Shown here: positions 28,382 to 38,698 of the stretch, piece after piece
Layout: each line of letters starts with the position of its first letter
Numbering within the stretch: the stretch's first letter is position 1
NCBI GenBank assembly: GCA_016713525.1
Contig: JADJOZ010000020.1
Location: forward strand, 20,768 to 84,767
DNA from: Bacteroidota bacterium
Lineage (GTDB): Bacteria > Bacteroidota > Bacteroidia > AKYH767-A > OLB10
Length of the DNA: 64,000 bases
Direction: 5' to 3'
Notes under the pieces: generated by a model
Told to the model about the DNA's origin: nothing
Databases searched by the model: none
The model's input: the letters and a program-made list of their open reading frames with translations, nothing else
Made by a program: the position numbers and the translations under genes

Positions 28382-31177
28382 ATGAATAAAAAATTACCCA
28401 ACCTCTTAACCCTTAAAAGTTTTGCTGCAGGATTGTTGACCCTGGCAACTTTTAATTCTTATGGACAATCAACATTAGGATGTTCTGATGCAGGTTTGGC
28501 TTCAGCATCGCCGGATTCAGTTTGTTACCTGAGTCCAACCACCTTAACACTGACAGGTTATACCGGAAACACCTTTCAATGGCAGAGTTTTGATGGTACA
28601 ACCTGGATTGATGAAACCGGAGCCGGAGCTACAACAGATACTTATTCAGTTTCGTTGCTGACAACCACAAATTTCAGGGCAATTGTAACACAAACTGCAT
28701 GTCCACCCGACACTTCCAATGAAGTAATCATTACTGTTGGTGTAATACCTGTTCCAACCGGAAACCCGGTTACCCGATGCGGACCCGGAATTGTTAATCT
28801 TACAGGAACCGGTTCGGGAAATTTAGAATGGTTCACCGACCCAACAGGTGGCTCACCAATTGCAACCGGTTCAAGTACCACCGCATTTATTCCTGCAACC
28901 ACAACACTTTGGCTTGGCGATAATGTTTTAGGTGGCGGTGGAAATGCCAGTGAAATGCAAATCATGGAATTTGATCTTGGAAATAATGATTACCTGGAAA
29001 TTCAAAATGTTTCTCCGATACCTGTTGACGTAACCGGCTGGAAAGTAGCAATCAATGATAGTTATACAAATATCGATCTCGTGAATCCCATTGTTCAGGT
29101 GTTATCGGGCATCATACCTGCCGGTGGAATTTTGACCTGGACAGATTTAGGAACCGGACCTAATTTTTGGGGAAGTAATATGCTCTGGAATCCGGGTGCA
29201 TTTCCAACTTTTACAGGATGGGCATTGATCCTTGATGACCAAAATAATGTAATGGATTTTGTACCTCTTAATTGGCCAGCTGCTAATATTGCTGCTATGA
29301 ATCCTTCCATTCTAGGGGTCCCGGTATCTCCCGGAACTTTATGGTCAGGAGATGGTGTAAATATTGGCACAGTAGCTGCATCTTCCGGGGTTAGCAGAGT
29401 TGTGAGCACCGACAATAACAACAGTTCGGATTTTGGAATCACCTCTTTAAGCATAGGAACCACAAATGCTGGTTTAGTGCTCCCATTTACAGGTTTTGGC
29501 TGCAACAGTCCACGTGTTCCTGTTTCTGTAACGATTAACTCTTCCGACCCTATTACTATAAACGCATCCGCAACAGATCTTTGCCTTTCCGGTTCAGCAA
29601 CATTTACTGCAACCAGTACCAATAGCGGATATGCTTACACCTGGTCTCCGGCTACCGGACTCAGTAGCACAACCGGTGCAACAGTAACCTGCACTCCTCT
29701 CGTAACAACCACTTATATAGTTATTGGTGATGATGGTGTGTGTTCGAATATTGACACTGTCACCATTTCTGTTGGGGCTCCTACTGTACCCGGAATCGCG
29801 AGTACAGCTCAGGATTCAATTTGTCTGGGTAAAGACACAGATTTAATATTGACAGGATCAACAGGTGACATTCAATGGCAACGTTTTGATGGATCTAATT
29901 GGATCGACGAAACCGGTACTGGCTTTAATACTGCATCCTATAATGTAGCCCCTTTGATAAATACTACTTATCGCGCCTTTGTAAGCAGCGGTAGTTGTCC
30001 ACCCGATAGTTCTAACATCCTTGATATTATTGTGCTTTCAATTACTGATCCGGTAACAACCAATGATTCTATTTGTGGAAGTGGCAATGTTACACTTACT
30101 GCAACCGGGCCGGGTAATATATCCTGGTACACCAATGCAACCGGAGGAACTGCAGTTAACACAGGTAACAATTACACATTTACAGCTACTACCACTACTA
30201 CAGTATATGCCGAAGCATTTGCAGGTACACAATATTCAATTGGTCCTGTTACATCTGCAATTGGAAACCAGTCGCAAACAACAAGTCCAGACTATGGATT
30301 GTCATTCGATGTTACCAGACCTATAACCTTAGATGTTGTCCATGTTTATCCTACACAAACAGGAAATATTACCATTAACTTACGTCAGATTGCTGGAGGA
30401 ACAATATTGGCAACTCATACACAAGCCGTAACTGCTTTCACCGGTAAAATAGCTATTAATTTAGGATTCTCTGTTCCGGTTGGAACAGCTTACAGACTTG
30501 AAATTGCTGCAGGTAGTGTTCAGTGTCAGCAAAACACAACAGGAGCAACCTATCCTTATACTGCTGTTGGTGGACCAATGAGTATCACAGGTTATTTCAA
30601 TCCTAATCCTCAAACGGGAGTTACTTATTTATGGATGTATGACTGGAAGGTTTCAGAAGGTTGCCGTAGTAACAGAATTCCTGCTACGGTAGTTGTAACC
30701 CCATTCCCCTCTATTCCTACCATCACTCAAAATTTCAATACTCTTACATCCTCTGCACCATCCGGCAACCAATGGTTATTAAATGGTGTAATACTTGTTG
30801 GTGAAACAGGACAAAATCTGGTAATCACCCAAACAGGGAACTACACAGTTGCAGTTTCAGTTAACGGATGTACTACCCTCTCTCCTGTTTTCAATGTAAC
30901 ATTTATTGGAGTCAATGAAATTCCGGAAAACAGTATTGCTATTTATCCCAACCCGGTAAGCGATGCTCTCAGCATTTCGAATAACGATTCCCGCAATGTT
31001 TATCATATGTTGCAGATTTCCGATATCACCGGCCGAAATGTGTATCAGGAATCATTAAATGGAAACGCTTTGAGTTCACATTCCGTTTCAACCCGTCAGT
31101 TTGCTGAAGGAGTTTATATGCTGGAACTGATTTCTGATAAAGGAACAGCCCGGAAAAGATTTGTTATAGAACGCTAA
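28382..31177 (+). CDS. T9SS protein with Ig-like repeats and lamin-tail domain
   Basis: 931 residues, intact. After a signal peptide (KSFAAGLLTLATFNSYGQ) come Ig-like repeats (QWQSFDGTTWIDETGAG, recurring later as QWQRFDGSNWIDETGTG). A lamin-tail domain lies at about residues 190-310 (EMQIMEFDLGNNDYLEIQNV, VDVTGWKVAIND, ALILDDQNNVMDFV). A further Ig-like domain follows (YTWSPATGLSSTTGATVTC), then a jelly-roll-like segment and a T9SS domain (IYPNPVSDALSI, FAEGVYMLELISDKG). Predicted cell-surface or secreted; function unknown. A strong terminator follows 18 bases after the stop. Confidence 0.88.
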   Translation: MNKKLPNLLTLKSFAAGLLTLATFNSYGQSTLGCSDAGLASASPDSVCYLSPTTLTLTGYTGNTFQWQSFDGTTWIDETGAGATTDTYSVSLLTTTNFRAIVTQTACPPDTSNEVIITVGVIPVPTGNPVTRCGPGIVNLTGTGSGNLEWFTDPTGGSPIATGSSTTAFIPATTTLWLGDNVLGGGGNASEMQIMEFDLGNNDYLEIQNVSPIPVDVTGWKVAINDSYTNIDLVNPIVQVLSGIIPAGGILTWTDLGTGPNFWGSNMLWNPGAFPTFTGWALILDDQNNVMDFVPLNWPAANIAAMNPSILGVPVSPGTLWSGDGVNIGTVAASSGVSRVVSTDNNNSSDFGITSLSIGTTNAGLVLPFTGFGCNSPRVPVSVTINSSDPITINASATDLCLSGSATFTATSTNSGYAYTWSPATGLSSTTGATVTCTPLVTTTYIVIGDDGVCSNIDTVTISVGAPTVPGIASTAQDSICLGKDTDLILTGSTGDIQWQRFDGSNWIDETGTGFNTASYNVAPLINTTYRAFVSSGSCPPDSSNILDIIVLSITDPVTTNDSICGSGNVTLTATGPGNISWYTNATGGTAVNTGNNYTFTATTTTTVYAEAFAGTQYSIGPVTSAIGNQSQTTSPDYGLSFDVTRPITLDVVHVYPTQTGNITINLRQIAGGTILATHTQAVTAFTGKIAINLGFSVPVGTAYRLEIAAGSVQCQQNTTGATYPYTAVGGPMSITGYFNPNPQTGVTYLWMYDWKVSEGCRSNRIPATVVVTPFPSIPTITQNFNTLTSSAPSGNQWLLNGVILVGETGQNLVITQTGNYTVAVSVNGCTTLSPVFNVTFIGVNEIPENSIAIYPNPVSDALSISNNDSRNVYHMLQISDITGRNVYQESLNGNALSSHSVSTRQFAEGVYMLELISDKGTARKRFVIER

Positions 31178-31195
31178 AACCTTGTCATAGCAACG

Positions 31196-31225
31196 AAAGG
31201 CGGCTCCAACGAGCCGCCTTTTTAG
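31196..31225 (+). terminator. Rho-independent terminator
   Basis: Stem AAAGGCGGCT (31196-31205) pairs with AGCCGCCTTT (31212-31221) across a 6-base loop, followed by T residues. It ends the T9SS gene at 28382-31177. Confidence 0.88.
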
Positions 31226-31356
31226 TTATTAACAAATCAACATTCGATTGTGAATAAGTATGTTAAAGGGAGTGTGACCTGCTAGCCAAGCCTGTATAAT
31301 TTTGAACCGGACAATAAAGCAAACTGCCCACTGATTATTTCATTATCCTAAAGCAA

Positions 31357-32220
31357 ATGAAAAAGTATCTATTATTCTTAGTTCCGGTAGCTATACTGGC
31401 AGGTTGTAAAGATTACAAACCTGAAATGGAACGCGCTCTGATGGAACGTGATTCGATTATGTTTATGAGTGAAGTCAAGGACTCCTCTATTAATGCATTC
31501 CTTGCAACTCTCTCTGAAATTGAAACTAATCTCGATAGCATCACAGCAAATCAGGAAGCCATTGCTATGGAAACTACTGAAAATGTTGAGTTCAATAAAG
31601 ATATAAGAGAGCGGATCAATGAAAATATTCAGGTCATAAATGAACTCCTGAATAAAAATAAAGATATGATTTCTGCTCTGAATGAGAAGCTGAGGAAGTC
31701 TAATGTCAACATAGCATCATTGAAGAAAATGATCGACAAGCTAAATTCTGATATCGCCGTTAAAGATGCAGAACTGGCAACACTCAACACCCAGCTGGCA
31801 GACCTTCGCTTGATGGTAGATAATCTGAACCTTTCAATGGATTCGCTGACTGCAGCAAATCAACAAAAAGAAGCCGTTATCAATGAAAAGACCACTCAGT
31901 TAAATACTGCTTATTGGGCAATTGGTAATTACAAACAGTTAAAGGCAAGTAATATTCTGAATAAACAAGGTGGTTTTTTAGGCATTGGTAAAGAGAAAGT
32001 GCTTAAAACTAACTTCAATAATGACGGCTTTAATCAGATTGATATTACCAAAGTAAATCAGTTTGATATTAATAATAAATCGGCGAAGGTAATTACTAAC
32101 CACCCAACCGACTCTTATACTCTCGAGAAAGATGCCAAAGGAGTCATTCTTAAACTTGAGATTACCGATCCAACCAGATTTTGGAAAGCTTCTAAATATC
32201 TGGTGATAGTAACTGGTTAG
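31357..32220 (+). CDS. Coiled-coil lipoprotein
   Basis: 287 residues. A lipoprotein signal peptide with lipobox LAGC puts the lipidated Cys at residue 16. Residues about 60-190 form a long coiled coil rich in Leu, Lys, Glu and Asn (NENIQVINELLNKNKDMISA, VKDAELATLNTQLADLRLMV). A compact C-terminal domain has FLGIGKEKVLKTNFN and FWKASKYLVIVTG. It is probably anchored to a membrane facing the periplasm. It resembles uncharacterised Bacteroidota lipoproteins and I cannot name a function. It stands alone, with its own terminator. Confidence 0.82.
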   Translation: MKKYLLFLVPVAILAGCKDYKPEMERALMERDSIMFMSEVKDSSINAFLATLSEIETNLDSITANQEAIAMETTENVEFNKDIRERINENIQVINELLNKNKDMISALNEKLRKSNVNIASLKKMIDKLNSDIAVKDAELATLNTQLADLRLMVDNLNLSMDSLTAANQQKEAVINEKTTQLNTAYWAIGNYKQLKASNILNKQGGFLGIGKEKVLKTNFNNDGFNQIDITKVNQFDINNKSAKVITNHPTDSYTLEKDAKGVILKLEITDPTRFWKASKYLVIVTG

Positions 32221-32243
32221 CTTTTCTGTTCATGAAGATGGGG

Positions 32244-32280
32244 AACCCGGTGTTGCGCAAGCTTCACCGGGTTATTTTTT
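32244..32280 (+). terminator. Rho-independent terminator
   Basis: Stem AACCCGGTG (32244-32252) and CACCGGGTT (32265-32273) with a 12-base loop, followed by ATTTTTTT. It lies between the lipoprotein gene and the convergent dihydroorotase-like gene. Confidence 0.87.
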
Positions 32281-32285
32281 TATAC

Positions 32286-33578
32286 TTAATTCTTCTGAAC
32301 AACCGCTGATGGACAAACCCGGAATAAACCATTGCTATAAATTGCTAACGGTTTGCCGGTTAATTCCATTCCTGAAAAAGGAGTATTCTTTGATTTCGAA
32401 ACCATAGATGATGCATCAAATACCCACTTCAAACCGGGATTAAAAATAGTAAGCTCAGCTTTTTCACCGGCTTTTATTTCAGGAACCGGGATACCAAATA
32501 CTTTTCGCGGACTTACTGTAAAAGACTCAATAATCCTTTCAATTCCTACCTGATTTTGACTAGCTGTAGTGGCAACCGCAAAAGCCGTTTCAATTCCTGA
32601 AATCCCAAAAGCAGCAAAATCGAATTCAACAACTTTTGTTTCTTCATCTTCAGGACTATGGTCAGAACAAATACAATCTATGGTTCCATCAGCAATCCCT
32701 TCCATTAAAGCAATAATATCCTGCTTTGAACGGAATGGTGGTTTCACTTTATAGTTTGTATTAAATTCAAGTATGGTGGTATCATCAAAAAACAATTGAT
32801 GGGCAGCCACCTCTGCAGTGACATGCAAACCTTCAGATTTAGCTTTTCTGATTAAGGCAACTGCGCCTGCGGTAGAAATCGTTGAGAAGTGTAATCTACC
32901 ATTAGTATAACTGCATATTTTCAAATCCCGGTTAACCATTAATTCTTCCGCAAAAGATGGCATTCCTTTCATACCGGCCATAGTTGAAGAAATTCCTTCG
33001 TTCACCTGTCCTTTGCCTGAAATGGTTGGATCATCTGGAAAATGAATTATCGGCGAACCAATATTTTTTGCATACTGCAAAGCCCGCATGAATAATCCGG
33101 AATCAGAAACGGTGCGACGATCATCAGTAAATGCAACGGCACCGGCGTTTTTCATGTCAAACATTTCCGTAATATCTATGCCATCCCTGTTAACGGATAA
33201 AGCTCCTGTCGGATAAATTTTCACCGGATGCGCATGTGACTTTCCTTTCAAAAACTCGATATCGGCTTTCGACTGAATAGCAGGTTGTGTTGAAGACATC
33301 AGCACCACCCCGGTAAATCCACCGGCAGCAGCTGCTTCTAAACCATGCTTAATTCCTTCTTTGGCTTCATGTCCCGGATCCCGGAAGTTTGCTTTACTGT
33401 CGACCCAACCAATAGAAACCCATGCTCCATTCCCATCAAAAACCTGCACACCGGCGGCTGCAGTCTGCGAAGCACCTATTTTAGATATTACTCCGGATTC
33501 AATCAAAATATCGGTTGCATCCTTGGCAGCTTTTCCTGATGCATCCACCAGGTGAACTGATTTGATTAATACATTCAT
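32286..33578 (-). CDS. Dihydroorotase-like amidohydrolase lacking the HxH motif
   Basis: 430 residues, a complete amidohydrolase barrel with the composite beta sandwich (MNVLIKSVHLVDASGK at the start, GEKAELTIFNP near the end). Dihydroorotases read DxHxHxRxPG; here residues 60-69 are D-S-K-A-N-F-R-D-P-G, so both metal-binding His are replaced. LHFSTIST and CSDHSPEDEE keep the later His and Asp positions. It may be a non-catalytic paralogue, or active in an unusual way. I know similar HxH-less forms in flavobacteria annotated as dihydroorotase. The ATG at 33578 overlaps the upstream stop as ATGA, so the two genes are translationally coupled. Confidence 0.85.
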   Translation of the reverse strand: MNVLIKSVHLVDASGKAAKDATDILIESGVISKIGASQTAAAGVQVFDGNGAWVSIGWVDSKANFRDPGHEAKEGIKHGLEAAAAGGFTGVVLMSSTQPAIQSKADIEFLKGKSHAHPVKIYPTGALSVNRDGIDITEMFDMKNAGAVAFTDDRRTVSDSGLFMRALQYAKNIGSPIIHFPDDPTISGKGQVNEGISSTMAGMKGMPSFAEELMVNRDLKICSYTNGRLHFSTISTAGAVALIRKAKSEGLHVTAEVAAHQLFFDDTTILEFNTNYKVKPPFRSKQDIIALMEGIADGTIDCICSDHSPEDEETKVVEFDFAAFGISGIETAFAVATTASQNQVGIERIIESFTVSPRKVFGIPVPEIKAGEKAELTIFNPGLKWVFDASSMVSKSKNTPFSGMELTGKPLAIYSNGLFRVCPSAVVQKN

Positions 33579-35631
33579 TTTCGCCAGAACTTTAATAATA
33601 AGACTTCTATTGCAAGAAATAATAATGCTAAAATTATACAATATTTCCACAACCTGATTCCTTCACTCAATTGCGAAAAATGATTCACAATTTCGGCCTT
33701 CTCAGCATTCATCAATTCAAAATTGCTGAGCCTGTACTTCCCCAGTGCTTCCGAAATTTGATCAGCAGTAAAGAAAGACATATCAGATTCAGATCGGTTA
33801 AAATTAAATGCCGGAACTGCCAGCAAACGGTCATTTGCCTTCAAATCATAATTGCCGGCAAGTACAACCTGATTTTTAATATCAACCAATGTTCCTTCAG
33901 TTGTAGTCCGGTGTCCCGGGATGATATCGAAGTTGTTGCTTTCATTGATCAAATGAAAAACTTCATCACCTGAAACAGAGACACCCTGTAAATCGATGGT
34001 TTCATCTACACCTATAAAACCGGCTAATGTCTGCTGCTTTTCACTAAGCAAAGCTATTCGGTACATTACAGGAACAAATATAGCATGGCGGGCAAAATTG
34101 GTAAGTGAACCGGTGAATGGCGAATGAAATAAATATACCGTTCCTTTTCCCTTCTGAAACCTGGTTAAAAATGGAGCACCACTTCGCAATTTCATAAGCA
34201 CATCACCCGTATTGGCAGCGTTTCCGGAGACAAAGTAACCCGATACCAAAGGTAAATCGGTTGCTTCTGTTACTTTACCAGCATTAGAAAAACACCATCA
34301 AAAACAGGATCTTCAAGTTGCAACGACTCAATACGCTCTTCATTCCTGATAAATCCGGTCAGGGGTGCCATTCCCAATGATGTGAGACATTCGCTATAAG
34401 ACAATAAATTGGAGGCAGAGTCGGGAATTATTACCAGACTACCACCTGCATTTACAAAACGGTTAAGTTCAGAACTGAATCCACTGGAAATGGAAACAAC
34501 CTGATTCATAACAATCAATTTGTTTTCGCTGAAGGAAGAGTAATTGGGTTGGGATTCTGAAAATTCAGAAAGCTTAAAATAACTATCAGACCCAAACAAA
34601 GCTTTCACATAAGGTCCGGAACGTGCACCGTTAATGCTCAAAATCGGAACGTTTTCCGAAATTAAAAATGAGAAATAATATTGATCATCAAAGGTGATTG
34701 GATTATCGGTAATGGAAACAACTGCTTTCTGCCATCCGGTTCCTGAAGGTGTGAATGTAAGCTTTATAACGGCGGAATTTCCTGCATTAACATTAGCACC
34801 GGCAACAGCTTTCTGTGCTCCGTTTACGGTTAGTTTTACTGGTAAGGCTTCCGCATCAATTTGTCCGTTATTACGGATGCTGATATTCAATTCAGCAGGT
34901 TGCATTTTTTGTACCACCGGAGCGGTAAACCAACAGGAGTCGATGAAAATATTAGAAACTTCCTGTGCAGCAATCGGGATTACAGCAACAGCAATGGAAG
35001 AATCCATTTGTACCTGTTCAAAATTTGAAATGGAAGTCTGGAAATCGGACAGCAGTACCGACTTTTTCTCTTCTGCGCCAGACATTCCTAAGGCATCTGC
35101 CTGTCGGGAAAGCACACTGGTTAAAGACCTCGAGACCGGACTTATTTTAACCTGATCGAGCAACGAAATAAACTCATCGCGACTAACCAGCCTTTGATGC
35201 ACGGGATCAAAATCATTGGTCAGCAACTGAAAACGATCGGAAGGTCGGTAAGCCATTGCAATGGAGGCAGCCTGCTTTTTGGCAACATCCAACAGCGTAC
35301 CTTCCCTGGTGACAGCTTCCATGCTAAACGAATTGTCGATATACAAACTTACCGCAGTAGATGCTGCTATCTTTTTACCCTGTTCGGCAGGAATATATGG
35401 TTGCGCAAAGGCCAAAACCATAAAAGTGACTGCTAAAATCCTGGAAAACAATACCAATAAGTGCTTTAACCGGGATCGGTTGGAGGTTTCTTCCTTCAGT
35501 TCTTTCAGGAACCTGACATTTGTGAAATAGACCTTTCGGAACCTTCTGAAATTAAAAAGGTGAATGATTACGGGGACAGCTATGAGGGAAAGGGCAAAGA
35601 GAAAACCCGGGGTAACAAAGCTGATATTCAT
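33575..35631 (-). pseudogene. BatA-domain membrane protein, one frameshift
   Basis: About 685 residues when repaired. The N-terminal double-membrane BatA/TIGR02226 domain begins VTPGFLFALSLIAVPVIIHL and continues FNFRRFRKVYFTNVRFL. A second helix and a von Willebrand-A-like domain follow (SLYIDNSFSMEAVTREGTLL with a partial MIDAS DxSxS, then VLLSDFQTS). Next come Ig-like and class I glutamine-amidotransferase-like segments (LSINGARSGPYVKALFG) and a C-terminal membrane helix (ILALLFLAIEVLLLKFW). The break lies in the A run at 34288-34292, where one base is missing. It is coupled to the dihydroorotase-like gene by an ATGA overlap. The role of this family is unsettled; an envelope role is plausible. 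Confidence 0.82.
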
Positions 35632-35811
35632 TCAAATAAGGATCCTTTTAGGTTGTTTCGTGCAAAGATAACGATTAGATATGAAATATCTTGTTATTAA
35701 CACTACACTGTCAATTAAATTCCCGATCTCAACTGCCAATCCATAATTGAGGGTATAAATTTGTTCTACCCATTCTGCTCAAAAATAATAACGTTCTTAA
35801 TCTACCCACTG

Positions 35812-36922
35812 ATGGCCAAGAAAATCGACCGAAAAGTATTTGTAATCGACACCTCTGCAATATTATTTGACCACCATGCCATACACAATTTTAAAGAACA
35901 CGATGTTGCCATCCCAATAACTGTTTTAGAAGAAATTGATCGTTTCAAAAAAGGAAATGATGTAATCAATTTCGAAGCCCGTGAATTTATCCGTAACATC
36001 GATAAACTGAGTGGTCAGTTTTCACTTCAGGATTGGATACCGTTAAATGGTCCCACCAAAGGCAAGATTAAAGTGCTGATGCACGAAAAAGCCGGCATCG
36101 ATGCCAATCAGGTTTTTGGTGAAAAGAAAGCCGATCATAATATTCTGAATGCCGCTTTGCATTTGAAAGAACAAATGCCGGAACGTAAGGTGATATTGGT
36201 TTCGAAAGATATTAACCTGCGATTAAAAGCGAAATCACTAAATCTGCAGGCCGAAGATTACAACACCGGTAAAGTAAAAGATATTGAAGGATTATACACC
36301 GGAAAAACCGTCATTGAAAATGTAAATAAGAAATTCATTGACCAGATTTATAAAGATGGCTATTGTAATTTTTCGGAGTTGGTAAAAAAAGGGAAGCCCA
36401 TTGCCAATCATTACTATATTCTACGCAGCAAGTATGAATCGAATTCTGCACTTGCCTGTTTCAATCCAACCATTGGCCGACTGGAGCGTGTTATGAAAGA
36501 AACTGCTTATGGCATTAGACCTCGCAATGCCGAGCAAACTTTTGCCATGCACGCCGTATTGAATCCCGATGTAAAACTCGTTACCATACAAGGTGTAGCA
36601 GGAACAGGAAAAACATTGATTGCACTGGCTTCTGCTTTACAGATGAAACAAAGCTATCGGCAGATTTATCTCGCGCGCCCCATTGTTCCTCTTAGCAATA
36701 AAGATATTGGTTACTTGCCGGGAGATATTAAATCGAAGATCAATCCCTATATGGAGCCCTACCGGTGATGTCAATCAAATCGATACTCCCTACCTCGACT
36801 CACATAGTAACGGATTATCACATATCATAGATAAATTGAAGGGTAACAATCTGTATGCACATATCACCTTAGAACGAGGCGAGCGCTCCGAACTGGCAAA
36901 TCTGGCAGGCAATTTACTCTGA
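35812..36922 (+). pseudogene. phoH: PhoH family PIN-ATPase with internal deletion
   Basis: An N-terminal PIN domain (KVFVIDTSAILFDHHAI, PITVLEEIDRFKKGND) is followed by a PhoH ATPase domain with Walker A GVAGTGKTLIALA at about residue 261 and ARPIVPLSNKDIGYLPGD. At NPYMEPY the sequence jumps, with a frame change, to TGDVNQIDTPYLDSHSNGL and ERGERSELANLAG. Compared with family members, about 75 residues are missing, including the Walker B VDEAQN. The protein is therefore either dead or the assembly has lost about 230 bases. The start at 35812 is chosen because MAKKIDRKVFVIDTS matches the family. Confidence 0.85.
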
Positions 36923-36932
36923 TAATTGCTAA

Positions 36933-37706
36933 TCAGAATTTCTCAAAAACACCCAGTCCAAATAACGCAAAATCATACTTAATGGGATCAACGGGATCCA
37001 TCTTCCGAAGTGATTCTGTTAGCTCAACAACTGCTTTCCAGTCATCGGATGGTCGGCGAAGCAAACCCAGTTTGCGAGCTACATTACCTGAATGAAGATC
37101 GAGTGGACAATACAGGTATTCCGGCTTTATAGATTTCCATATTCCAAAATCGACACCACATTTATCCTTTCTTACCATCCATCGTAAAAACATATTCATT
37201 CTTTTGGATGCCGAATTCTTTAACGGATCGCCATAATGTTTCATTGCTCGGGAAGTAGATGATCCTTTAAAAAGAGTTGCTCTGAATTCAGAAATAGCCA
37301 GCGCTGTATCATTGGAATGTTTCTTCATCAATCCGGAAAAAAGCGCTTCCATCCCACCTTCATTCCGATATAGATGCTGCAACCCTTTAACTATAACTAT
37401 CAAATCATCACCATTCATTGTGCGATGAACAAATTGTTTCAGCTTCTTAAATTCGGCTGCTTTTGCAGATGCAATAAAATCATGTGGAGCCAACTCCATC
37501 AATTGCATCATTTTATTTGCATTGTTAAGGATTACAGGACGCTGTCCCCATGAAATCAATGCTGTTAAAAAGCCGCTTATTTCAATGTCATGCTTTCCGG
37601 AAAACTGATGAGGAATGGAAATCGGATCGGTTGCAATAAACGATATAGCATTATAAGTCAACACCTTCTCATTCAGAAAATTGTAAAAATCGGGAGATTG
37701 CTTCAT
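36933..37706 (-). CDS. TIGR02757 family protein (DUF2400)
   Basis: 257 residues, full length, with the family's conserved blocks: ISGFLTALISWGQRPVILNN, FVHRTMNGDDL, NMFLRWMVRKD, CPLDLHSGNVARKLGL, and the C-terminal YDFALFGLGVFE. The fold is predicted to be helical and related to HhH-type DNA-repair proteins; biochemical function is unknown. It converges with phoH (11 bases apart). No operon partner is evident. Confidence 0.9.
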   Translation of the reverse strand: MKQSPDFYNFLNEKVLTYNAISFIATDPISIPHQFSGKHDIEISGFLTALISWGQRPVILNNANKMMQLMELAPHDFIASAKAAEFKKLKQFVHRTMNGDDLIVIVKGLQHLYRNEGGMEALFSGLMKKHSNDTALAISEFRATLFKGSSTSRAMKHYGDPLKNSASKRMNMFLRWMVRKDKCGVDFGIWKSIKPEYLYCPLDLHSGNVARKLGLLRRPSDDWKAVVELTESLRKMDPVDPIKYDFALFGLGVFEKF

Positions 37707-37780
37707 TTAGTTTGATATAGGCAACAAAATTAAGTACATTTGATAGTACAATTCTCCTAAGTCTAACTTAAAAATAATCT

Positions 37781-38698
37781 ATGAAGAAACTGCTACCCCT
37801 TATTTTAGTATTGTTTAGTGTAATTTCAATTGCCCAACCAGCCTATCAATTGCCTTACATTCCATCATCATCCTGGAGTGTGCGGGTTGGCACTACGAAT
37901 GGCTCTGGGAACAACTGTGTTTTCTACCGTGAAATTAACTATTCAATAACTGGTGATTCTCTCATCAATGGAAATTTGTACCAAACGCTACATTCTTCCG
38001 GAGTGACTTACGAAATGTCGTTTATGCCTCCAACGCAATGTAACACTACTCCGGTTTATTATTCTGAACCGGCGGGATTTCTCAGAAATGTTGGTCAAAA
38101 AGTATTTTACCTGCCCCCGGCTGATTCTTTAGAAGTTTTGTTGTATGATTTCGACCTGGAAATTGGCGATACATTACCTGATACTTACAATCATTTTGGG
38201 ACCAATATTACTACCGTAACCGACATCGATACTATTCTTGTGAATGGTGTTCAGCGACGTCAATATGCCATTAACTCAATAAATGGCACTATGGCAACCA
38301 TGATTATTGAAGGTATTGGACACGATCGTGGACTGCTCGAAAGAATGGATTTGATGTTGGATTATGCAAGCGAACTCTACTGTTATTCTGAAAATGGAAT
38401 TCCGGTTTACCCGCTTTCCGGAGCTTTCTGTTTGTCAGGATTACCGTCTTCAAAGGAATCACTTTCCTTTGAAGTTCATCCGAATCCATCGTATGGAACC
38501 ATGTCTATTTCACTAAATGAAAATAACTCGAAACCTGTCACAGTTTCATTACTCGATGTAACAGGAAGAAAAGTTTATTCAGAACAAATGATGGTGACTG
38601 ATGGTATCCTTCCTTTCTCAACCAATTTAAAAGGTATCTTTCAATTGGTAATTGAATCGGAAAGCAACTCAGCAACCAGAAAAGTTGTGATTTATTAA
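37781..38698 (+). CDS. T9SS-sorted secreted protein
   Basis: 305 residues. The signal peptide is MKKLLPLILVLFSVISIAQP. The middle contains SLINGNLYQTLHSSG, LLYDFDLEIGDTLPD and IIEGIGHDRGLLERM, the same order of motifs as the paralogue at 7485-8420. The T9SS type A domain has VHPNPSYGTMSISLN and LKGIFQLVIESESN. The frame is intact. Its stop codon overlaps the end of the convergent glycosyltransferase by four bases. Function unknown. Confidence 0.85.
   Translation: MKKLLPLILVLFSVISIAQPAYQLPYIPSSSWSVRVGTTNGSGNNCVFYREINYSITGDSLINGNLYQTLHSSGVTYEMSFMPPTQCNTTPVYYSEPAGFLRNVGQKVFYLPPADSLEVLLYDFDLEIGDTLPDTYNHFGTNITTVTDIDTILVNGVQRRQYAINSINGTMATMIIEGIGHDRGLLERMDLMLDYASELYCYSENGIPVYPLSGAFCLSGLPSSKESLSFEVHPNPSYGTMSISLNENNSKPVTVSLLDVTGRKVYSEQMMVTDGILPFSTNLKGIFQLVIESESNSATRKVVIY

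Noticed and set aside
29095..29622. Long leftward open frame of 175 codons
   Set aside because: It is antisense to an intact T9SS gene with clear domains and has no recognisable motif, so it is a shadow of the biased codon use.
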